NCBI RefSeq assembly: GCF_009192765.1
Contig: NZ_VOHQ01000018.1
Coordinates: forward strand, 39,541 to 103,540
Source: Agriterribacter humi
Lineage (GTDB): Bacteria; Bacteroidota; Bacteroidia; Chitinophagales; Chitinophagaceae
Length of the DNA: 64,000 nucleotides
Direction: 5' to 3'
This document shows, in pieces, positions 55,190-63,552 of the stretch. Positions within the stretch are counted from its first letter, which is position 1. Each line of letters starts with the position of its first letter. The translations under genes and the position numbers were made by a program. The notes under the pieces were generated by a model. The model was not told the DNA's origin. It ran no database searches and saw nothing but the letters and a program-made list of their open reading frames with translations.

Positions 55190-55489
55190 TTATTCATACT
55201 GATTTTTTTGGGGATCCTGTTTCGATTCTATCCAGTCAACTATATAGATTGTTTTGCCTTTAATACGATAATATAATTTATTATGCTTGCTGATGATCAG
55301 TTTCCGGTAATCACTTTTTTTTGCAGAAGGCATACCCGCAAAGGGAGTTTGCTTGAGTGATTCTATTTTAAGATAGAGCTCCTTAACGAATTTTTCTGCT
55401 GAAACTTTCGACCATTCCTGTTCAATCCATGCAGCAATCTTGCCGGATTTAATTACAAATCTTTTGTTTAAAATTATTTTGTAAGCCAT
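55190..55489 (-). CDS. ParE/RelE-type toxin of a type II toxin-antitoxin system
   Basis: The 99 residues have the ParE/RelE fold text: AAWIEQEWSKVSAEKFVKEL, LKQTPFAGMPSAKKSDYRKL, KHNKLYYRIKGKTIYIVDWI. This matches the small toxins that act on gyrase or the ribosome. The first 16 bases overlap the end of the antitoxin gene, so translation is coupled. It lies between hutU and hutH on the same strand. ParE versus RelE cannot be decided from sequence alone. Confidence 0.85.
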   Translation of the reverse strand: MAYKIILNKRFVIKSGKIAAWIEQEWSKVSAEKFVKELYLKIESLKQTPFAGMPSAKKSDYRKLIISKHNKLYYRIKGKTIYIVDWIESKQDPQKNQYE

Positions 55490-55734
55490 CTGTTCATGGC
55501 TTTTTTAAAATCATTCATTGTTAAATACTCACCCGACTCCATCTCTCTAAATCTATCTTCCAGAATAATTATTTGTTCTTCAGTAAGATCATCCTCCCCT
55601 GCATCTGCCTCTTTTATACGGTTTTGAATAATATAGGGCACAACATCGTCATTAAGCACGTTTAAGACGTGCTCATCTTCAATACTGTCAATGAGCTGAT
55701 GTAATTCCTTCTTAAGTTGTTTCTTTGACTTCAT
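55474..55734 (-). CDS. Antitoxin partner of the ParE/RelE-like toxin
   Basis: An 86-residue acidic protein with two helical segments (KSKKQLKKELHQLIDSIEDE, LTEEQIIILEDRFREMESGE) and a C-terminal basic end (FKKAMNRWLTK). This composition, small size and overlap with the toxin gene fit an antitoxin. The DNA-binding domain type is not clear; the C-terminal region resembles antitoxins that bury a helix in ParE. It begins nine bases after the hutH stop. Confidence 0.8.
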   Translation of the reverse strand: MKSKKQLKKELHQLIDSIEDEHVLNVLNDDVVPYIIQNRIKEADAGEDDLTEEQIIILEDRFREMESGEYLTMNDFKKAMNRWLTK

Positions 55735-55743
55735 AAGATAGCT

Positions 55744-57279
55744 TTATTCAAATTTACTTAAATTATCTGAAGCTGGTATGTTGCATTCTTCTACGCTACG
55801 GCTCAGAAATGCCCCAGCTTTCACCATATCGTCATGCAATACCCTGTCTTCCGTATTAAAAGATACTTCTTTCCGAAAAGCAGCAACTACCTGTTCTACA
55901 ATATTTGAACTTTTTAGTGGCCGGCGGAATTCCAATGCCTGCACGGCACTCAGCAGTTCAATGGCCAATACTTTTTCTACATTATCAATAATGCGCAAAC
56001 ATTTTGTAGCGGCATTGGCGCCCATGCTTACATGATCTTCCTGGTTGTTGGAAGAAGATATAGAATCTACTGATGCCGGGGTACACAATTGTTTGTTTTC
56101 ACTTACTATGCCAGCGGCAGTATATTGCGGGATCATAAAGCCGGAATGCAATCCAGGGTCTGTAACCAGGAACAATGGCAATCCGCGCTGGCCGCTGATG
56201 AGTTGATAGATACGCCGCTCGGAGATATTGGCCAGCTCACTCATGGCAATGCTCAGAAAATCCAGCGTTAAGGCCAATGGTTGCCCGTGGAAGTTACCAC
56301 CGCTTAATACCAGCCCTTCATCCGGAAAAATATTGGGGTTATCCGTAACTGAATTGATCTCCTGCAGAAAAACCTGCTTTACGTATTCAAAAGCATCTTT
56401 GGTAGCACCATGCACCTGGGGCACACAACGAAAAGAGTAAGGGTCCTGTACCTGCTTTTTCTGTGCAGCAGCTAGTTCACTCCCCGCTATATAATTCCGG
56501 ATCATTGCTGCCGTGGCTATCTGCCCTGCGTGCGGTCGAATCTCCTGTATCTTTTCATGAAAAGGTTCAGTTGTACAATCAAACGCATCGAATGAAATGG
56601 CAGTGATAAGGTTCGCCCATTGTATCAATCTTGCGGCTTTAACCAGGCTATACATTCCGTACGCTGTCATAAATTGTGTGCCGTTGATCAGTGCCAGCCC
56701 TTCTTTGCTTTGTAAATGTATAGGCTCCCACCCCTTTTTGGCCCAGGCTTCACCTGTTTTCATTTTTGCATCGCCGTACCAAACTTCGCCTAAGCCTATA
56801 AGAGGTAAACTCATATGACTGAGCGGCGCCAGGTCGCCGGAGGCCCCTAATGAGCCCTGGGTATAAATTACAGGCAATACATTGTTGTTGTGCATGTCCA
56901 TCAGCCGCTTTACCGTATCAATCTGCACACCGGAATAACCATAGCTTAACGATTTTATTTTGAGCGCCAGCATCAGCTTCACAATGGGTTTGGGTACTTC
57001 TTCGCCTAAGCCGCAGGCGTGCGACATCAGCAGGTTAGCCTGCAACTGTTCTATCTGTTCATTGCTGATGGCTACATCCTGCAAAAAACCAAAACCAGTA
57101 TTGATACCATAATACAACTGATCGCTTTTTTCCAGCAACTGGTTAAGATAGCTGCGGCATTTGGTAATGCGTTCATGGGCATCAAAGGTAATGGAGACGT
57201 CCTGACTATATTCCAGCAGGTTCTTCACCTGGTCAAAGCTTAGCGGGCTTCTGTCTAAGGGAAGGTAATTATAACTCAT
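55744..57279 (-). CDS. hutH: Histidine ammonia-lyase
   Basis: At 511 residues it is complete. The cofactor-forming Ala146-Ser147-Gly148 triad lies in TQGSLGASGDLAPLSHM and cyclizes to MIO. Other signatures are YGINTGFGFLQDV (catalytic Tyr), GNFHGQPLALTLDFL and QEDHVSMGANAATK. It removes ammonia from histidine to give urocanate, the substrate of hutU downstream. The ATG at 57279 is the only reasonable start. Confidence 0.97.
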   Translation of the reverse strand: MSYNYLPLDRSPLSFDQVKNLLEYSQDVSITFDAHERITKCRSYLNQLLEKSDQLYYGINTGFGFLQDVAISNEQIEQLQANLLMSHACGLGEEVPKPIVKLMLALKIKSLSYGYSGVQIDTVKRLMDMHNNNVLPVIYTQGSLGASGDLAPLSHMSLPLIGLGEVWYGDAKMKTGEAWAKKGWEPIHLQSKEGLALINGTQFMTAYGMYSLVKAARLIQWANLITAISFDAFDCTTEPFHEKIQEIRPHAGQIATAAMIRNYIAGSELAAAQKKQVQDPYSFRCVPQVHGATKDAFEYVKQVFLQEINSVTDNPNIFPDEGLVLSGGNFHGQPLALTLDFLSIAMSELANISERRIYQLISGQRGLPLFLVTDPGLHSGFMIPQYTAAGIVSENKQLCTPASVDSISSSNNQEDHVSMGANAATKCLRIIDNVEKVLAIELLSAVQALEFRRPLKSSNIVEQVVAAFRKEVSFNTEDRVLHDDMVKAGAFLSRSVEECNIPASDNLSKFE

Positions 57280-57384
57280 GCTGGTATTTTGATTGGTAAG
57301 TTAGGTGTGATTGGTTGATTAGGTGACTGGTTTAGTGGTAATGTTTGTGAGCTGATTAAACACATTGCATTATATCACATTAAA

Positions 57385-57424
57385 AAAACCGTGTAGCTTT
57401 AGTAAAGCATTACACGGTTTTAAA
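57385..57424 (-). terminator. Intrinsic terminator of the phosphosugar mutase gene
   Basis: AAAACCGTGTAGCTTT pairs with AAAGC, a two-base bulge, then TACACGGTTTT; on the minus strand a run of seven T follows. It lies 30 bases downstream of the stop at 57454 and upstream of hutH, isolating the two units. Confidence 0.9.
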
Positions 57425-57453
57425 CAATCAGCTAATATTTTTCTCCGAACCTG

Positions 57454-59199
57454 TTACAACTTTAAATCCGTAATAATGCTTTGTATGCGTTGATCCAGTT
57501 CCGCGCTCACTTTGTCAAAATCAGCGGCACTTTCAAGCCTGGTATTTACGCTAAAATAAAATTTTATTTTAGGTTCTGTACCCGAAGGTCTTGCAGAAAT
57601 CTTACTACCATCTTCAAGTATAAACTGCAATACATTTGATTTGGGCAGTTTGATCTCCCATTCTTCTCCCGTTACCGGGTTTTTGCCTCTCCGCAGTTCA
57701 TAATCCAGCAACTGTACAACAGGTGATCCGTTAATGGATTTCGGCGTGTTCTTCCGGAAAGATTCCATCATTTCGGCAATCTCTTCCTGTCCGCGCATGC
57801 CTTTTTTGGTAATGGAAATAAGATGCTCCTTATAAAATCCATACTGCACATACAGGTCAATCAATTTTTCAAAAAGACTTCTTCCTTTATTTTTTTCATA
57901 AGCGGCCATTTCGCTAAGTATAGCCACAGCGCTCACCGCATCCTTATCTCTTAATTTTGAACCTACCATTAAGCCATAGCTTTCCTCTCCGCCGATAATA
58001 TAATTTTCACTACTTTCTTTTTCTTTGATCAGCTCTGCGATCCATTTAAAGCCGGTAAGCACATCATAGCAGGTTACGTTATTTTCTTTGGCTATACGGT
58101 TGATCATATCGGTGGTTACGATGGTTTTTACCACCATATCATTTGCCCTTGCTATACCCTTGGATTTACGGGCTTCTATAAGATAGTTAAATGCCAGCAC
58201 GGCTGTTTGATTTCCATTTACCAGCACCCAGTTGCCTTTATGATCCTTAACAGCAATGCCTACCCTGTCTGCATCGGGGTCGGTTCCCAAAAGAATATCT
58301 GCATCTATTGCTTTGGCTTTTTTTAAACCAATGCTCATCGCCTCACTTTCTTCCGGGTTGGGATAAACTACCGTTGGGAAGTTGCCATCCGGCTTCGCCT
58401 GCTCTTCCACGATAGTGACATTGGTAAAGCCGTATCTTTTTAATAATTCGGGCACAAGCATAATTCCCGTGCCGTGAATGGGTGTGTATACAATTTTGAG
58501 ATCGTGCTGTCTGGCAATCACTTCAGGATATACGCTCAAATCCTTTGCCATCTGCCAGTACGCTTCATCCATATCCTTACCAATAAGCTGTACCCGGTCT
58601 TCGCTACCACCTGCCTGTCCGGCAGGCAGGCTCCACTTCACTTCATCAACAGAGGCAATTTTATCCACTTCGGCGATTACATTTTTATCGTGTGGCGGAA
58701 CCAATTGTCCCCCATCGTTCCAATAGGCTTTATAACCGTTGTATTCTTTGGGATTATGAGAGGCCGTACATACCACACCGCCCTGGCAACCCAAATGGCG
58801 AATGGCAAAAGACAGTTCAGGCGTGGGACGCAACGATTCAAACAGAAAAACCTTAATGCCATTGGCGGCCATCACATTGGCAGTGATCTCTGCAAACCGG
58901 CGGCTGTTATTGCGGCTATCATGCGCAATGGCCACTCTTGTTTCACCTCCGGGGTAGGTTTTTTTTAAATAATTGGCGTAACCCTGGGTAGCCATACCAA
59001 TCGTATACTTATTAATACGGTTGGTGCCCACCCCCATGATGCCCCTTAATCCGCCGGTTCCAAATTCAAGATTTCGGTAAAAAGCTTCTGTTAATTCATC
59101 GGGATTTTCTGCTTCGAGTTTTTTTATTTCATTTTTGGTGGCTTCATCAAAAGAACCGTTGAGCCACATATTTACCCTGTCTCTAATTTTGGTGTCCAT
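57454..59199 (-). CDS. Phosphoglucomutase/phosphomannomutase family phospho-sugar mutase
   Basis: The 581-residue protein has the four-domain order of the alpha-D-phosphohexomutases. Ser147 in VCTASHNPKEYNGYKAYW is the phospho-carrying serine, ILLGTDPDADRVG the metal loop, GGEESYGLMVG the sugar-binding loop and ARPSGTEPKIKFYFS the phosphate-binding loop. It interconverts sugar-1- and sugar-6-phosphates, most likely glucose. Residues about 190-198 (LPAGQAGG) are encoded by a GC-rich palindrome absent from the conserved core, an in-frame repeat insertion. Follows a PyrR-like gene. Confidence 0.94.
   Translation of the reverse strand: MDTKIRDRVNMWLNGSFDEATKNEIKKLEAENPDELTEAFYRNLEFGTGGLRGIMGVGTNRINKYTIGMATQGYANYLKKTYPGGETRVAIAHDSRNNSRRFAEITANVMAANGIKVFLFESLRPTPELSFAIRHLGCQGGVVCTASHNPKEYNGYKAYWNDGGQLVPPHDKNVIAEVDKIASVDEVKWSLPAGQAGGSEDRVQLIGKDMDEAYWQMAKDLSVYPEVIARQHDLKIVYTPIHGTGIMLVPELLKRYGFTNVTIVEEQAKPDGNFPTVVYPNPEESEAMSIGLKKAKAIDADILLGTDPDADRVGIAVKDHKGNWVLVNGNQTAVLAFNYLIEARKSKGIARANDMVVKTIVTTDMINRIAKENNVTCYDVLTGFKWIAELIKEKESSENYIIGGEESYGLMVGSKLRDKDAVSAVAILSEMAAYEKNKGRSLFEKLIDLYVQYGFYKEHLISITKKGMRGQEEIAEMMESFRKNTPKSINGSPVVQLLDYELRRGKNPVTGEEWEIKLPKSNVLQFILEDGSKISARPSGTEPKIKFYFSVNTRLESAADFDKVSAELDQRIQSIITDLKL
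58610..58630. repeat. 21-base palindrome inside the phosphosugar mutase gene
   Basis: The arms 58610-58619 and 58621-58630 are complementary except for one G:T pair, giving CCTGCCTG/CAGGCAGG ends. It is read in frame as LPAGQAGG. A related GCAGGC palindrome lies in the non-coding gap at 43015-43032. Confidence 0.7.
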
Positions 59200-59271
59200 A
59201 TTGTATCATTATAGTTTGCAATCAATTTAGGTAAATTCATCGAATTTCGGGGAAACCGGTAAATTATCAAA

Positions 59272-59766
59272 TTATTCGAGCCATGCACCGGTAATATTTT
59301 CGTTTTCTACCTCTACAAAAATGTGCTCCTGTAAAGTAGTGGCAACAGCATATCCCACATAGTCGGTATGCACCGGGAAAGTTTTATGTGTTCTGTCTAC
59401 CAAAGCAAGCGTTTGAATTTTTTTTGGCTGATCCTGCAAAAATGGTTTTAAGGCATATAGCATGGTTTTGCCGCTGTTGGCTACATCGTCCACCACTATC
59501 ACCACAGCGTCATCAAAGTTTTTCCCGCTGCTTACGGTAATCTTGCCCGGCCGCCTTTTATCGTCTACCGCAATATCCATCACTTCAATCTTTCCTTTAA
59601 AAGTATCGCTTAATAATTGTTTCAGCTTTTGGGCAATTACTACTCCATTTTCCCTGATGCCTGCCAATAGTATCTGATCTTCGCCTGTATTGCGTTCCAC
59701 TATTTCAAATGCCATCCGTCTCAGTATCTTGTCTATTTTTTCTTTAGTAAGAATGTAGTTCTTCAT
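59272..59766 (-). CDS. PyrR-like phosphoribosyltransferase
   Basis: The 164-residue protein has a type I PRTase fold: the PRPP loop VVIVVDDVANSGKTMLYAL is exact, with preceding GIRENGVVIAQKL (flexible loop) and C-terminal VGYAVATTLQEHIFVEVEN. It is close to PyrR, which regulates or acts in pyrimidine metabolism, but regulation of pyr operons by PyrR is not common in Bacteroidota and no attenuator is seen here. It may act as uracil phosphoribosyltransferase. It precedes the phosphosugar mutase gene by 72 bases. Confidence 0.9.
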   Translation of the reverse strand: MKNYILTKEKIDKILRRMAFEIVERNTGEDQILLAGIRENGVVIAQKLKQLLSDTFKGKIEVMDIAVDDKRRPGKITVSSGKNFDDAVVIVVDDVANSGKTMLYALKPFLQDQPKKIQTLALVDRTHKTFPVHTDYVGYAVATTLQEHIFVEVENENITGAWLE

Positions 59767-59833
59767 CCTTCATGAATTAATCTTATCAAAACTAAGCGGT
59801 ATTAATGAATAAAACAATTCGTACTAAACATCT

Positions 59834-59841
59834 TATCTTAG
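59834..59841 (+). promoter_or_regulatory. Possible -7 element of the heterodisulfide-reductase-like gene
   Basis: TATCTTAG deviates in one base from the consensus (TAnnTTTG) and lies 15 bases before the ATG at 59857, in a 90-base divergent gap. Confidence 0.35.
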
Positions 59842-59856
59842 CGTTACAACTATGCT

Positions 59857-61179
59857 ATGATACACATTGCTTCGCAAATTATTTTTATTATCGCTGCTGC
59901 TACCGGTATCGGCTTGTTTGCAAAAAGAATTGCAGGCATACGTAAAAATATACTTACAGGGCGAGATGCTGATTATACCGGTCAGCCATCTGTGCGCTGG
60001 AAAAATGTGCTGTTGCTTGCCTTTGGGCAAAAAAAAATGTTCAGGAACCCATTGGTGGCAGTGCTTCACTTTTTTGTGTATGCGGGATTTATTATCATTA
60101 ACATAGAAGTGCTGGAAATTATATTAGACGGTATATTGGGAACACACCGGTTATTTGCACCGGTGTTAGGAGGACTCTACAGTTTTTTGATCAACGCGTT
60201 TGAAATACTGGCGGTACTGGTCATTGTATCCTGCGCTATTTTTCTTATCCGCAGGAACATTATAAAACTGAAAAGATTTATCAGTAAAGACTTAGACGGA
60301 TGGCCCCGCAGTGATGCAAACTACATATTGATTACAGAGATCGTGCTGATGCTGCTTTTTTTAACCATGAATACAACCGACCTGGTATTGCAGGGGAAAG
60401 GCTATGGTTATTATGCCGAAAATCCTACCGGCCGGTTCATTGTATCGGGTATGCTCACTCCTTTGTATGGATCATTTAGTGAAGCAACGCTGGTAGCAAC
60501 AGAAAGAAGCTGCTGGTGGCTGCATATACTGGGTATCCTGGCATTTATGAATTATTTGCCTTACTCCAAGCATTTGCATATTCTGCTGGCCTTTCCCAAT
60601 GCCTATTATGCGCGATTATTACCCAAGGGAGAAATAAATAACATGCCTGCTGTTCAGAACGAAGTGTTATATGCCATGCAGCCTGAACTGGCGCCTGCTG
60701 ATGCTCCTCCCCCAGCCCGTTTTGGGGCAAAAGATGTGTTTGATTTAAGCTGGAGAAACTTGCTTGATGCGTATTCCTGCACCGAATGCGGAAGATGCTC
60801 AGCTGCTTGTCCTGCTACCATCACAGGAAAAGCACTGTCGCCCCGGAAGATCATGATGGATACAAGGGACAGGGTGGAAGAAACAGGAAAGAATATAAGG
60901 CTGAACGGAACGTTTAAAGATGATGGCAAGACTTTATTGCATGATTATATTACCGTTGAGGAACTGCGCGCCTGCACTACCTGCAATGCCTGCGTGGAAG
61001 AATGCCCGGTAAGTATTAGTCCGCTTGAAATTATTCTTGAGCTGCGCCGTTCGCTCGTAATGGAAGAAAGCAATGCCCCGCAGGAATGGAATGCCATGTT
61101 CAGCAATATTGAAAACAATTTCGCGCCCTGGAAATTCAGCCCCGATGAAAGAGATAGATGGACGGGAGAAACGGGGTAA
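59857..61179 (+). CDS. Membrane-bound (Fe-S)-binding heterodisulfide-reductase-like protein
   Basis: The 440-residue protein has an N-terminal membrane part with five to six helices (as in NarI/DsrM-like subunits) and a C-terminal soluble part with two 4Fe-4S motifs: CTECGRCSAACP from Cys308 and CTTCNACVEECP from Cys373. In related Bacteroidota proteins the partner with two CCG domains follows directly; here that partner is at 61964 after a YceI gene on the other strand. The pair probably moves electrons from a quinone or other donor to a disulfide or ferredoxin, but the reaction is not known. Confidence 0.9.
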   Translation: MIHIASQIIFIIAAATGIGLFAKRIAGIRKNILTGRDADYTGQPSVRWKNVLLLAFGQKKMFRNPLVAVLHFFVYAGFIIINIEVLEIILDGILGTHRLFAPVLGGLYSFLINAFEILAVLVIVSCAIFLIRRNIIKLKRFISKDLDGWPRSDANYILITEIVLMLLFLTMNTTDLVLQGKGYGYYAENPTGRFIVSGMLTPLYGSFSEATLVATERSCWWLHILGILAFMNYLPYSKHLHILLAFPNAYYARLLPKGEINNMPAVQNEVLYAMQPELAPADAPPPARFGAKDVFDLSWRNLLDAYSCTECGRCSAACPATITGKALSPRKIMMDTRDRVEETGKNIRLNGTFKDDGKTLLHDYITVEELRACTTCNACVEECPVSISPLEIILELRRSLVMEESNAPQEWNAMFSNIENNFAPWKFSPDERDRWTGETG

Positions 61180-61187
61180 AGTGTTAC

Positions 61188-61256
61188 AAGTTGCAGGTTA
61201 CAGGGTCCATTGTTACAAGGAAATACCCCTGAAACCTGCAACTTGTAACCTGTAAC
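61188..61256. repeat. Long inverted repeat, copy 2 of a dispersed element
   Basis: The left arm GTTACAAGTTGCAGGTT and the right arm AACCTGCAACTTGTAAC pair over about 22 of 23 positions with a loop of about 20 bases between. The part 61211-61242 is the reverse complement of 32843-32874 except for two positions. It separates two convergent genes and may act as a terminator. Confidence 0.65.
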
Positions 61257-61264
61257 AACCCCAT

Positions 61265-61810
61265 TTATTTATCGCTTTTTGCCAGCACCTTAAGGTTCAG
61301 TGTAACATTATCTCCCATGCTTATACTACCGCCACCCACATTATAATCCCTGCGGTTTAATGTAAATTCTCCTTCAAAAAGCATATCATTTTCTTTTGGC
61401 GTTGCTTTAAAGGGAAAAGAAACCTCTTTGGTCACGTCTTTAATAGTAAGTTTTCCAAAAACAAAAAGGTATTCTTTATTGGTGCTTGTAGTTACCTGTG
61501 TTGACACAAAATGGATGTCCGGATACTTTGCAACCTCAAAATAATCTTCCGACCGTAAATGATTATCGCGCTGATCAATGCCGGTATTGATGGTTTTAAC
61601 ATCTATCGTTACATCAAAATGACAAGCGCTGAGGCTATCGGGGTGAAAAATAATTTTTCCCTGCAATCCTTTAAAGCTTCCGCTAACGTTCACACCAAAG
61701 TTCCTGATCTTAAATCCTATTTCCGATCCTTCGTCAACGGGTGTAAAATGCTGTCCGAAACTTATAGTAGTTACAATCAGTGCAGCAATTAGGGTAAATA
61801 TTCGCTTCAT
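61265..61810 (-). CDS. YceI family periplasmic lipid-binding-like protein
   Basis: A 181-residue protein with a signal peptide ending ISFGQ and the YceI domain (PF04264): FTPVDEGSEIGFKIRNFGV, GKIIFHPDSLSACHFDVTID, RSEDYFEVAKYPDIHFVST, EFTLNRRDYNVGGGSISMGD. YceI proteins form a lipocalin-like barrel that binds polyisoprenoid chains or quinone-like molecules. It lies between the two halves of the heterodisulfide-reductase-like pair on the opposite strand. Confidence 0.93.
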   Translation of the reverse strand: MKRIFTLIAALIVTTISFGQHFTPVDEGSEIGFKIRNFGVNVSGSFKGLQGKIIFHPDSLSACHFDVTIDVKTINTGIDQRDNHLRSEDYFEVAKYPDIHFVSTQVTTSTNKEYLFVFGKLTIKDVTKEVSFPFKATPKENDMLFEGEFTLNRRDYNVGGGSISMGDNVTLNLKVLAKSDK

Positions 61811-61935
61811 GCCTTATAATAAGTTATTGTATCCTTCAAAGATATTAACAGATTTGTTAATGCCTTGCTTATATTCAAAGCATAATCTGCTCATAACATA
61901 TAGTAGCGTAAAATAGTATAATGATAAATTTCGTT

Positions 61936-61943
61936 TAGCTTTG
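61936..61943 (+). promoter_or_regulatory. -7 promoter element of the CCG-domain gene
   Basis: TAGCTTTG matches the Bacteroidota consensus and is 21 bases before the ATG at 61964. It supports separate transcription of this gene from its membrane partner. Confidence 0.5.
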
Positions 61944-61963
61944 AAACTAAAATTATATTCAGC

Positions 61964-62743
61964 ATGAAGGTTCCGTTAATGTCAGAATTGTATGCCAACC
62001 AGGAGCGTCCGGACATACTATTTTGGGTAGGTTGTGCCGGTAGTTTTGATCAGCGGGCGCAAAAGATAACAAAGGCCTTTGTAAGCATACTTAATAAAGT
62101 AAATATAAAATATGCCATCCTTGGAAAAGAAGAGGTATGTACCGGTGATCCGGCCCGGAGAGCAGGTAATGAATTTTTATTCCAGATGATGGCTTACCAG
62201 AATATCCAGGTACTAAACAACTATGAAATAAAAAAAATAGTTACGGCCTGCCCGCATTGTTTTAATATCCTTAAAAATGAATACCCCGAACTGGGCGGCA
62301 GCTATGAAGTGATACATCACGCTGTTTTTTTGCAGCAATTGATTGATGAAGGAAAAATAAAGATGAAGGAAGCCGGAGATTTTAAAGGAAAACGCATTAC
62401 CTACCACGACAGTTGTTATTTGGGACGTGCCAATAATATTTATGAAGCGCCGCGCAAAGTGCTGGAAGCGCTTGATGCTGAACTGGTGGAAATGAAACGG
62501 TGTGGCAGCAAAGGATTATGCTGCGGTGCCGGTGGGGCGCAAATGTGGAAAGAAGAAGAGAAGGGTTCCATACGCATCAATCACGAAAGAACCAATGAAG
62601 CCCTGGAAACCGGGGCCAGCGTAATTGCTTCCGCATGCCCTTTTTGCAACACCATGCTTACCGATGGAGTTAAGAACAAAGAGAAAGAAGACAATGTGCG
62701 GGTGCTCGACATTGCCGAATTGATCAATGCCTCAATGCAGTAA
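61964..62743 (+). CDS. (Fe-S)-binding protein with two CCG domains
   Basis: The 259-residue protein has two cysteine-rich CCG domains: first ILFWVGCAGSFDQRAQK with TGDPARRAG and TACPHCFNILKNEYP, then HDSCYLGRANNIYEAPRKVL and CGSKGLCCGAGGAQMW with SACPFCNTML. These are found in heterodisulfide reductase HdrB, GlpC and LutA and bind a special 4Fe-4S cluster. It should act with the membrane protein at 59857. ATGs at 61964 and 61979 are possible starts. It is followed after two bases by the NUDIX gene. Confidence 0.93.
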   Translation: MKVPLMSELYANQERPDILFWVGCAGSFDQRAQKITKAFVSILNKVNIKYAILGKEEVCTGDPARRAGNEFLFQMMAYQNIQVLNNYEIKKIVTACPHCFNILKNEYPELGGSYEVIHHAVFLQQLIDEGKIKMKEAGDFKGKRITYHDSCYLGRANNIYEAPRKVLEALDAELVEMKRCGSKGLCCGAGGAQMWKEEEKGSIRINHERTNEALETGASVIASACPFCNTMLTDGVKNKEKEDNVRVLDIAELINASMQ

Positions 62744-62745
62744 AT

Positions 62746-63303
62746 ATGAAAGACCTGAAATGGAAAGTTTTATCATCGGAATACCTTTATAAAGCTACGT
62801 GGTTTACTATCCGCAAAGACAAATGCGAAACGCCGGAAAAGAAAATTGTTGATCCTTATTATGTATATGAGTTTCCCACCTGGGTTACCGCAATGGCGCT
62901 TACAGAAGACAAGCAGGTGGTTATGGTTCGTCAGTACCGGCATGCGCTGGGCGAAACGATTATGGAAACGCCCGGGGGGTGCGTGGATGATACCGATGCC
63001 TCTTTGCAGGCTGCCATTGAAAGGGAATTATTAGAAGAAACCGGTTATGCATTCAGCCATTACGAATACCTGGGAAAAATATCACCTAATCCTTCCACCA
63101 ACGACAACCTTATGCATATGTTTATTGCAAGTGGAGGCAAAAAAGTGCAGGAGCAGCAACTGGATCACAACGAAGAAATAGAAGTATACTTATTCGGCAT
63201 TGACGAGATCAAACAAATGCTGAAAGAAAATAAAATACTGCAGGCACTTCACACCACCTGCCTTTTTTATGGTTTACATAAACTGGGGTATATGGAGTAT
63301 TAA
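62746..63303 (+). CDS. NUDIX hydrolase (ADP-ribose pyrophosphatase-like)
   Basis: The Nudix box is near-consensus: GGCVDDTDASLQAAIERELL followed by EETGY, with an Asp where the first Glu is usual and one extra residue before the R-E-x-x-x-E-E core. KISPNPSTNDNLMHMFIASG and the N-terminal part match the ADP-sugar hydrolases (NudF-like). It hydrolyses nucleoside diphosphate-linked compounds using Mg2+. At 185 residues it is complete and starts two bases after the CCG-gene stop, so it is co-transcribed. Confidence 0.93.
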   Translation: MKDLKWKVLSSEYLYKATWFTIRKDKCETPEKKIVDPYYVYEFPTWVTAMALTEDKQVVMVRQYRHALGETIMETPGGCVDDTDASLQAAIERELLEETGYAFSHYEYLGKISPNPSTNDNLMHMFIASGGKKVQEQQLDHNEEIEVYLFGIDEIKQMLKENKILQALHTTCLFYGLHKLGYMEY

Positions 63304-63365
63304 ATTAAATCCGAAGCCTGGAAGACCGAAGGAATACAAATACAAAGCACCAAGAAGCAAAAAAA

Positions 63366-63405
63366 CAAGAACCAAACCTGTCCGCCGTGGCGGATAAAAT
63401 TCAAA
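63366..63405. repeat. Dispersed palindromic element, best preserved copy
   Basis: This stretch matches those at 22581-22620 and 22771-22823 and contains the perfect palindrome TCCGCCGTGGCGGA at 63381-63394 flanked by CAAGAACCAAACCTG and TAAAATTC. A 17-base match to its core is also found within hutU at 54073-54088 on the minus strand. Confidence 0.65.
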
Positions 63406-63552
63406 CCTTAAATGCAAGCCTTAAACCACAAATCATAGACCACTAATTAAAAAAATCGGAAGAAGAGAAAGGTCAAAAGAGATAAGTCAAAGAAAGAAGC
63501 ACCCGTTCAATCGTTAGCAGTTACCACCTGATAGCTTACACCTGATACCTAC

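Noticed and set aside
59780..59856. PyrR-dependent attenuator near the PyrR-like gene.
   Set aside because: No anti-terminator/terminator pair or PyrR-binding loop could be drawn in the short divergent gap.
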